Source: Endocalyx cinctus
Lineage: Eukaryota > Ascomycota > Sordariomycetes > Amphisphaeriales > Apiosporaceae
Assembly (NCBI GenBank): GCA_001600455.1
Contig: BCKC01000004.1
Coordinates: 1-64,000 of the forward strand
Direction of reading: 5' to 3'
Length of the DNA: 64,000 nt
A program made the translations under genes and the position numbers. Position 1 is the first letter of the stretch. Every line of letters begins with the position of its first letter. This document shows, piece by piece, positions 57,488 to 64,000 of this stretch. A model generated the notes under the pieces. The model worked only from the letters and a program-made list of their open reading frames with translations. It searched no databases and was not told where the DNA came from.

Positions 57488-59065
57488 TAAGGCTGCCCGC
57501 CGGATGGAAAAATGTGAGCGAAGGATGTCAAGCGGCATGATACCGAATATTTATGACGGACTCTCGGCGTTAATATAGACACGTAGTCTCTGCGATGCTA
57601 AAAGCTCAGTCATGTATATTGTTCCGAGCAATACAGGCACCTTGTTGGGTAATTCAAAGAGAAAATACAAGATATTAGAGATAATAGATGGGAAACGCAT
57701 GTTTAGTTATATAAGGAGAGGTAGGCATAGGGGATAGCAAGATGCCCCTCGATTAGGCAGTCAACCCAACTAAGCCATAAGTAGAATTTAGCCCTCCCCT
57801 CCCCCATCAACTGGTGCTCTTCTTTCCACCTAAAGTGACTAGTTAAAATAACACCAGAAATAGGAAAGTAGTTATTACGATACTAATTGTAAGGTCGCTC
57901 GACGGCGGAGTAGCGAATTTGATAAGTTCTACTACCCTGACGGATCCAATTTAAAGTTAATATTAGAACGGATCTTTTATATTTAATAATGACTAGTTAC
58001 CCTGTTTTCCGCGGTATTTTTGAAAGGTAAAATAGCCGTTAGGATCAAGCTCGTAAGCCATCCCTTTTATGCTACTATTATGCATATAATATAAATGAGT
58101 AATGCTTCAATGTTTCGAATATGGGCAAAGGAATGGTTTTGTCGAACGTGAAAAGATGGGAAAGGTGATAAGTTAAATTAGGCACCGAAATTAGGTGTGA
58201 GAATGGGGGTTTGATACGATGTTGTAAGCAGCTATGGGAGAGGGGCTGAACGTGACGCTAACGCCAATTCACATATGAGAGGCTATCGACCTTATGATAT
58301 AGTGCTGTATCAAATTAATATAGCGAACATGTATATAGACAACTGACTTTAATTAATACCCACTAGTTATATGTATAGTAAGCTGCTGCTACTATTAATT
58401 GATCAACTACTCGAATAGTACGTAGATACGGTACGGTAAAAAAGAAGTGTCGATAAATAATTATATAATAAGGTAAAACAAGTTAGCATTAAGTGGGCGT
58501 TTGTAAAGGAGATAGCCGTAGATGAGCTTATTAAAGCACCACGATATATATTATGTCAATATTTTTATGGGTTTGACCCCTCGCATCACCGTACCGTGCT
58601 ATAATTTAATAGGAAACCGCCTTAAAATAAACGCAGAAAGCTTTAAGGCTAACGGTGTTAATACTGTTAATTATACTAAGCTATAGTATGTATGCGCTAA
58701 TTTACAGGCTATATATCACCAAGGCCACTATAACTTGTCGCATACTATCGCGGTCTATACAGTTAGTTAACTGCTAACTGAACACTTAATAATCACGTTA
58801 CAATAAATTGCTTGATTTAATTAAAATAATATCGTTTAACAGCTTTTTTAAGACGTATCAAAAGAAGCATTAGAGTAAAGTCTCGTCGTTATTCGGCTTT
58901 TAAATATATAATTCACCGTGGAAGACGAGATGCACCTATGTCGCTATAGTATTTTCCGTTCATTTCTTCTAGTTTAAGCAACATTATATCTCGCCGATTA
59001 GTATGCAAGACTTTCATATCGAGAACTGGACGACGGGAGAGGACAAATAAGAGGTTGAACTCCGC
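57488..59065. other. Intergenic, AT-rich RIP-like
   Basis: 58280-59000 is AT-rich without frames, as in RIP-mutated repeats. No gene recognised. Confidence 0.4.
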
Positions 59066-59920
59066 GTGCGTTGTTTCGGCAGCGTATTTTGTATCGAGTA
59101 TTTACCCGACTCTATCAAAGCTGCAGTCCTCTTAAAACAATATCTCGGCTTCTTACATGTTTTGGATGGTGAGGATGCTAGCCAGGCGGCGATTTTACTG
59201 AAAAGGCCATTCGAATCTGTAATGGCAGACCTAGCGCCTAGTGTACAACAGCCCCCTAGTTATCTGCTCTCCGACTACTTATGTCCGCAGTATTTCTTAC
59301 TAGAAGCTGCAGCAGGTGCAGGGGATACGGATATAACCCCGCGCCTCAAAATGTCAACCACCGGGCAAGATCTTACCCTTCCCGGAGAGGTGCTTCGAGG
59401 GCCTTAACTGACAAACCTGGAGCTCGAGAGATAATTAACGGACGTCTATTTATCAAGTTAAATACGACCCGTGGCATCTGCTTTGAATGTAATACGCGAT
59501 CCCCTGCTAAGCGGTCCTATGGAGGTTTTGGCAGACGGAAACACGTACTTCTTAAAGCGTTAGCGGTACTTCGGCAACCCCTAAGAAGTAAATATGACAG
59601 AGCTTCGTACATATTAAAGGATTTATGAGGCCACTGCTGTTAAAAAACTCCGCGTTGATTTGCACATCTGCCAGTTACACGATGTAGTTATCGATCGCGA
59701 CCGCGAAATGTTTCTCTGCTCTTCCGTGCATGACGTGGCATCGAATGTTCCTGCCTCCGTCCTACGACTAGTTGGTATCTTGCTCACTTTTATTAGGACT
59801 AACAAACCGGTCTAGAGGGGTATGTTATCCGAGAGGGCTCGCTATGGATTTTGTTCCTCCGGAACCGTCCTTCGCTGGGCAGAGGAGTTGGATACTTTAA
59901 TCGCCGAGCATTAAAATAAA
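59066..59920 (+). pseudogene. Scrambled coding relic of unknown family
   Basis: Three plus-strand frames follow each other: 59066-59407 (DSIKAAVLLKQYLGFLHVLD…), to 59628 (ALTDKPGAREIINGRLFIKL, CFECNTRSPAKRSYGGFGRR) and 59640-59813 (KLRVDLHICQLHDVVIDRDR, EMFLCSSVHDVASNVPASVL). The composition is protein-like, but frames shift and no start is clear. I cannot name the family; it is a degraded gene or transposon piece. Confidence 0.3.
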
Positions 59921-60451
59921 CACCTGAACACCCCAAGAGCGCGACGAGGAAGACAATTACATTACTCTTCTCGTCCCTCTTTATTCCTAGTAGATTATTT
60001 GAACGGGTAAAAGTATATTTATTATATATTATCCGGCTAAGGTTTATTAATCAAAGAACGTCCTCAAAACCCGCAAGTTTTCGTATGGCCGTTTTAGTAG
60101 CACTGGCTGGATTCAAAAATTGTGCATTTGTACCAAAAGCGCAAATGGATATCTTCTGTCTCCATATATACCCTGCTATACTCCCTATTTCCATTCCTCG
60201 GGCCTGCGCTAACTACGATGCAACCAACTTATCTCCTCTATTCCACTCGTGACTAAGAACTACCATCATCGCTTCCACATGAGGATGCTAAGGTACTGTA
60301 TATAGCAGCACCTCGATGGTATAATGATATGCCACGCTTTAGAAATGCCGATATCGCACTATCTTAATCTCGTCGATAAAGTCAGTAAATTTGCCCATTC
60401 CCTGCAATATTCCGTCGCGAACGCGACTGGCGATCTGGCGCAAGGCTCCAA
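59921..60451. other. Intergenic
   Basis: No gene recognised. Confidence 0.35.
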
Positions 60452-61246
60452 TCATCTAGAATCACGAGCCTTTGGTACTACTCCCGATTCGCCCCGAGGC
60501 AGATTCCCAGCATGTTCACGCGCGAAAACATTGGTGGGGGAGAAGGTGATGGATGGATAAAATGGTAGTCCTCCGAGGCGGCTACCAAACCATCTTGGTC
60601 CGTGACCTTCTCGAGAAAGGTCTGTGCACATAGCGAAACCACCCTCTGCCAGTAGTTGCTTCTCTTGCCCTTTTGGCAACCCATCAAACAGCGATTTCAC
60701 GAGACTCGCCAACCTCCGTTTCCGTAGACAATATTTTATGTATAATCGAAATTCTTCTGAACACCAAAGTTTCTTGAAGAAAGCGGCCGCGGAGTAGGTA
60801 TGAGGGTCGATGTGAGAAATCAAGAGCAATAGTCTTAAGGGGATATCTTCCCAATCCTGTTGTTGCACGAAAATCGGCATGGCCAATTCGAACATCTCCT
60901 CTACACATTCTCTTGGAATAAAGGCGTGACGAATCGCGAAAACCAAGTCCCGGAAAACCGCAGGAAGGTTAAGACTGTCTGCCTCAGCGCATTCTCTTGC
61001 GAATATGTGTTGGACGATCTGAATTTTGCTGTTATCATATATATTATATAGCGACCGACAAGTTTGTATCGCGGAAAAGAGCGCGCTAAGGTTCGGGAGG
61101 AGCGTAAGAATGATCGTGACAATGTCGGTAGGCAAGTTCAGCAGGCGGAAGGGGTCTGCTCTTGCTTTTTCTTTTGTTGTTTTTATCTCTGTTTTCGCCT
61201 TTAATAATGCTCGAAGTGCATGCCCATAACGAGACTTGGAGACCAT
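60452..61246 (-). CDS. F-box protein, short
   Basis: Single-exon frame of 264 residues starting MVSKSRYGHALRALLKAKTE. Residues ~34-70 are an F-box (PFRLLNLPTDIVTIILTLLP, then ALFSAIQTCRSLYNIY), followed by a helical fungal-specific region (RECVEEMFELAMPIFVQQQD; DIPLRLLLLISHIDP). It ends VPKARDSR, TGA. Probably an SCF adaptor of unknown substrate. Intact and without introns. It is not close in sequence to the F-box gene at 54.1 kb. Confidence 0.7.
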   Translation of the reverse strand: MVSKSRYGHALRALLKAKTEIKTTKEKARADPFRLLNLPTDIVTIILTLLPNLSALFSAIQTCRSLYNIYDNSKIQIVQHIFARECAEADSLNLPAVFRDLVFAIRHAFIPRECVEEMFELAMPIFVQQQDWEDIPLRLLLLISHIDPHTYSAAAFFKKLWCSEEFRLYIKYCLRKRRLASLVKSLFDGLPKGQEKQLLAEGGFAMCTDLSREGHGPRWFGSRLGGLPFYPSITFSPTNVFAREHAGNLPRGESGVVPKARDSR

Positions 61247-61717
61247 CTTGGATGTATTGAAAGTAAAGTGTGTAAGATGTTGGAGGATGAGAGACAGAAA
61301 TGAGGGATGCGGTTGGGAAGAGAGAGGGTTAATAAATACTAGTTCGTACGCGACAATCGGCCCAGGCAGTCAGCCCGTGTCAGATGTCTGCATCACCCCT
61401 GGGGTTGGTTCCTGATTTTTTGCGATCCCTGTAGACTTTAGTGCCGCCAATGAACGGGGATTGCTGGGGAGCAGATGCATTCGTTAAATGGGCCCTGATC
61501 TACCGCTAAGGCGACTAGCTTAGGCCAAAACGTCCCACTAGCAGGGCGATTATCTAACCCCCAATAGTATCAATATATTCCGTGGTTTCTCCTGCCCGCA
61601 TCTAGGCCGGAATCTGGTGACCTAAATGTAACGAAGATATCACACATATCGTCTGTAGGTTCCGCCTAGCAATTTAATATCTCCTATTCAAATTAACTAC
61701 GTATACCCATTTCTCCC
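61247..61717. other. Divergent intergenic region
   Basis: Separates the F-box gene (minus) from the BTB gene (plus); likely holds both promoters. No gene seen. Confidence 0.4.
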
Positions 61718-62608
61718 ATGGCTAAAAAGAAAGCACGACATAGGGTAACATTGAACGAAGCTCTTGATCAGTTTGCACAGGACCTTGGCCAGAGACTAGC
61801 CGGGCTCGAAACGATATCGTCACCCGAGAAAGACGACGTCGCCGTTGGCAAACTTGACTTTGCCGACCTGAATTTACAAGCCGACTTCCCTGCGGACATG
61901 GCCGACTCGAGAAATCTCTTAGTAAATGGGATTTCCAAGTATGTTACTTAGGCCTTCTTGAAAATAAAAGGAAATGGACTAATTTAGACCGGCAAGACTG
62001 TTTAATAACTTTGAATACTCCGATGTCAACATCCATATCGGCTCGTTTGAATTGCCGGCCCATCAGCTAGTGCTCTCGGCTCAGAGCCCGTTCTTTCAAA
62101 AGGCTCTCAATGGTAGCTTCCAAGAAAGCAAGACCAAGCGGTTCCGCTTCACGGATGGAAACACACATGCTTATTGGAGGGTATTTGAATATATGTACAC
62201 GGGTAGTTACTCTGACGAAGCTAATAAGGTGATAGACGTAGAAGGTAAGCGGTTTTAACTCGTACTTAAGTTGGGGCTAACTTTTGTACAGATGATGAGG
62301 AGCTGCTGAAAGACGTGCGCGTATACGTAATAGCCGACTTCTTTCTCATGGACGAATTGAAAGCTTATGCTCTCGCGAGATTCGAATCCAAACTTCAGCA
62401 ACTTTGGGTTAGCGAACTATTTTTCGACTGTATCAGAGAGGTATATAGTTCTATCACAGCCGAGTCTGGGAAGGGGATGAGAGATGCTGTAGTCTGGGCT
62501 GCAAAAGGACACTTGAAGGAGCTGTGGTTGAAGAAGGCGTTCCAGAGCCTTGTCCGCGAGGTCGGCGATTTTGCCGTGGACCTTATTACACAGTTACAAG
62601 CGCGATAA
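61718..62608 (+). CDS. BTB/POZ domain protein
   Basis: Exons 61718-61938, 61988-62244 and 62292-62608, in phase, about 264 residues; start MAKKKARHRVTLNEALDQFA. Exon 2 encodes the BTB fold: LFNNFEYSDVNIHIGSFELP, AHQLVLSAQSPFFQKALNGS, RVFEYMYTGSYSD. Exon 3 continues with the BACK-like helices (VYVIADFFLMDELKAYALAR). Such short fungal BTB proteins may act as Cul3 adaptors or dimerisation modules. TAA at 62606. No lesions. Together with two F-box genes nearby it makes three ubiquitin-type adaptors within 8.5 kb. Confidence 0.8.
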
Positions 62609-63834
62609 ATAGACTAAATTTGCTAAGGCTATCTTACCTACGCTGATTTATTCTTACGTCTATCTATGGGGAATGACCGTGTGGAAATTTTAGATTCTTA
62701 TATAGTGCTTTAATTAGTTTACTTAACAACGCGACGGGATATTTACTCCGCTTACAACACGTAGCTCGGTACTACGTGTGGCCTATACTATTACTCATAG
62801 TTTCTAGCTTGGTGGTATGGGGGTGTAAGGGCTCATCTTGAACGGCAGGGTGTTTGTCAGGTTGGTCTCGTGTGCGTGCGAAGAAACGAGACGGGCGGGC
62901 CAGAATTCGAAGTGGAACGAACGGAAAAGAATCACGAGATGAATCTGGCTATTATTCGTCGGTGAAGAGGTAGTATGCACTGCAACCTAGAGAGATATAA
63001 TGGGCGTGGTCGTTTGTATGCGTATTCTCGTTCGTCGTCGTTAACATAATGATTGAAGTGGCAGGCTTGGGATAAAGGGGGGGAAATGTGATAGAAAATT
63101 ACCGCTATTACTAATTAAGGATAGATCTTGCGATGCTTTTCATAGGAAAAAAAGCCTTAGCTTAGGTCTCAAATTAAGCGCTATTTTACATAGTGTTCAA
63201 GTCTACTACACAATATCGTTTTAGTAAATGGACAGGGCGTGATTTAGTTACCTCGCAGTATTTAGCGCAAGACCTTAAATTATCCGTCACTTCATTCGTT
63301 TCCAAGCTTACAAACTGTGCTCATAAAAGTTCGATTTAGTAAATTACTAATACTTATGTTTCACTCTCCCTTTATATATAACTGATATTAATCAAGAGCA
63401 TATACGAAAGTAAAAACAATATTAATGAAGGCTGCTTTACATAGTTGGAGATGGAGGATAGCGATACCATTGAAGTTCACCGGAGGCAGGTTGGAAGCTC
63501 TTGTTGCTGAGAAGAAAGCGCGACGCCTGAACTGGCTAGGAGTTCTTTTATTGCGGCCGCACAGCTGTTACATACGTCTCCCGGTCAGTTTTTTAATGAT
63601 AGTGATTGATCGCCAGTAAATCGTGGTACTCCAGCTTGGAACTCCGGAATCCCAAAAGTTACCGTGGCAAATGAGCCCATCTCTGCAACCGGCGACATGA
63701 GTAGGCCGATGTATTTGGGATCAGTATAACTTCTAACGAATTGCACCACACGATAGTGCTTTATACACTTTCATATCTGGATATCTGCCTCAAACCGCTT
63801 CATATCCTCCTTTGGAAACCTACGAAACGTTACG
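62609..63834. other. Intergenic, mostly AT-rich
   Basis: A frame at 63425-63619 has no family. The end of the stretch probably belongs to the LINE relic that follows. Confidence 0.35.
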
Positions 63835-63975
63835 GGAAAGATCGGCCTCCACCCCTACTTCCATGCCACCAGGAGGGCCGACACCGACCAATGCCAATAC
63901 GGACGCGGGTCGTAGACGTTGCGGCATATCCTCTTAGAATGCGGGGATTGGGTAGACGAGCGACAGCAAATATAG
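63835..63975 (+). pseudogene. LINE (Tad-like) C-terminal relic
   Basis: One frame reads GKIGLHPYFHATRRADTDQC, QYGRGS, then TAG, then TLRHILLECGDWVDERQQI. This is the region after RNase H in fungal non-LTR elements, with the C…G…QT-x-x-H-I-L-x-x-C zinc-binding pattern. The TAG stands where Gln of QT is usual. Only this tail is visible and the window ends soon after. It is a dead copy. Confidence 0.55.
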
Positions 63976-64000
63976 GCAAGTCAACAACCTTGTACAAATG

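Noticed and set aside
1..64000. General reassignment of UAG to a sense codon
   Set aside because: Long intact frames (F-box, transposase, DUF3638) contain no internal TAG, and affected positions need both Trp and Gln. Reported only as a pattern to test.
1..64000. CRISPR arrays, bacterial operons, rRNA or tRNA genes
   Set aside because: Spliceosomal introns and gene families show fungal nuclear DNA; no spaced repeat array and no rRNA or tRNA fold was recognised by eye.

Overview
This is nuclear DNA of a filamentous ascomycete, most likely a Sordariomycete of the Xylariales type (an inference from gene families, not proven). Genes are monocistronic and broken by 45-90 bp GT...AG introns (GTAAGT-like donors, CAG/TAG acceptors). 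Families typical of such fungi are present: laccase, reducing polyketide synthase, HET protein, FunK1 kinase, Clg1/Pcl-type cyclin, DUF7025-type AAA ATPase and several F-box proteins. AT-rich islands look like RIP-mutated transposon remains.

Layout. 0.3-2.7 kb: a multi-pass membrane protein runs in one open frame into the C-terminal third of a laccase. 2.7-11 kb: relics (HMG-box exon, hAT transposase, gag-like piece, SOK1/Tcp11 N-terminus, FunK1 kinase, GH64 glucanase) around one Myb/SANT-like gene. 11.3-16.7 kb: a cyclin gene and a trehalose-6-phosphate synthase gene (TPS1), each interrupted by one in-frame TAG, with a second copy of the HMG-box fragment between them. 18-19.8 kb: AT-rich transposon remains and a solo-LTR-like block. 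19.8-24.2 kb: the ER-KR-ACP end of a reducing polyketide synthase abutting a gene of unknown family. 24.7-26.2 kb: a HET-type protein lacking its HET domain, and a coiled-coil relic. 27.2-28.7 kb: a membrane-anchored collagen-like gene. 31.2-32.4 kb: a chromodomain gene. 34.7-36.3 kb: a second gene whose N-terminus resembles the one at 24 kb. 37.4-40.7 kb: a truncated DUF3638 protein tail-to-tail with a truncated Est1-type gene. 41.37-43.30 kb: a complete Fot1/pogo transposon with TIRs and TA duplications. 43.5-50.3 kb: a small membrane protein, an acidic-repeat protein, a zinc-ribbon-like fragment and a damaged AAA ATPase. 52.0-62.6 kb: an RRM protein, an F-box protein, a DUF-like protein, a second F-box protein and a BTB protein. 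The window ends in a LINE relic.

The genes do not form one pathway or a classical cluster. The region looks like a recombination- and transposon-driven mosaic in which gene fragments are joined at abrupt breakpoints. Its most interesting property is that the internal stops breaking otherwise intact frames are nearly all TAG. Two of these replace Trp codons (TPS1 and the AAA ATPase). This fits RIP or other CpA-to-TpA decay, or stage-specific A-to-I mRNA editing (UAG to UGG) as known from Sordariomycetes. Single N bases and long homopolymers mean some frame breaks may be assembly errors.
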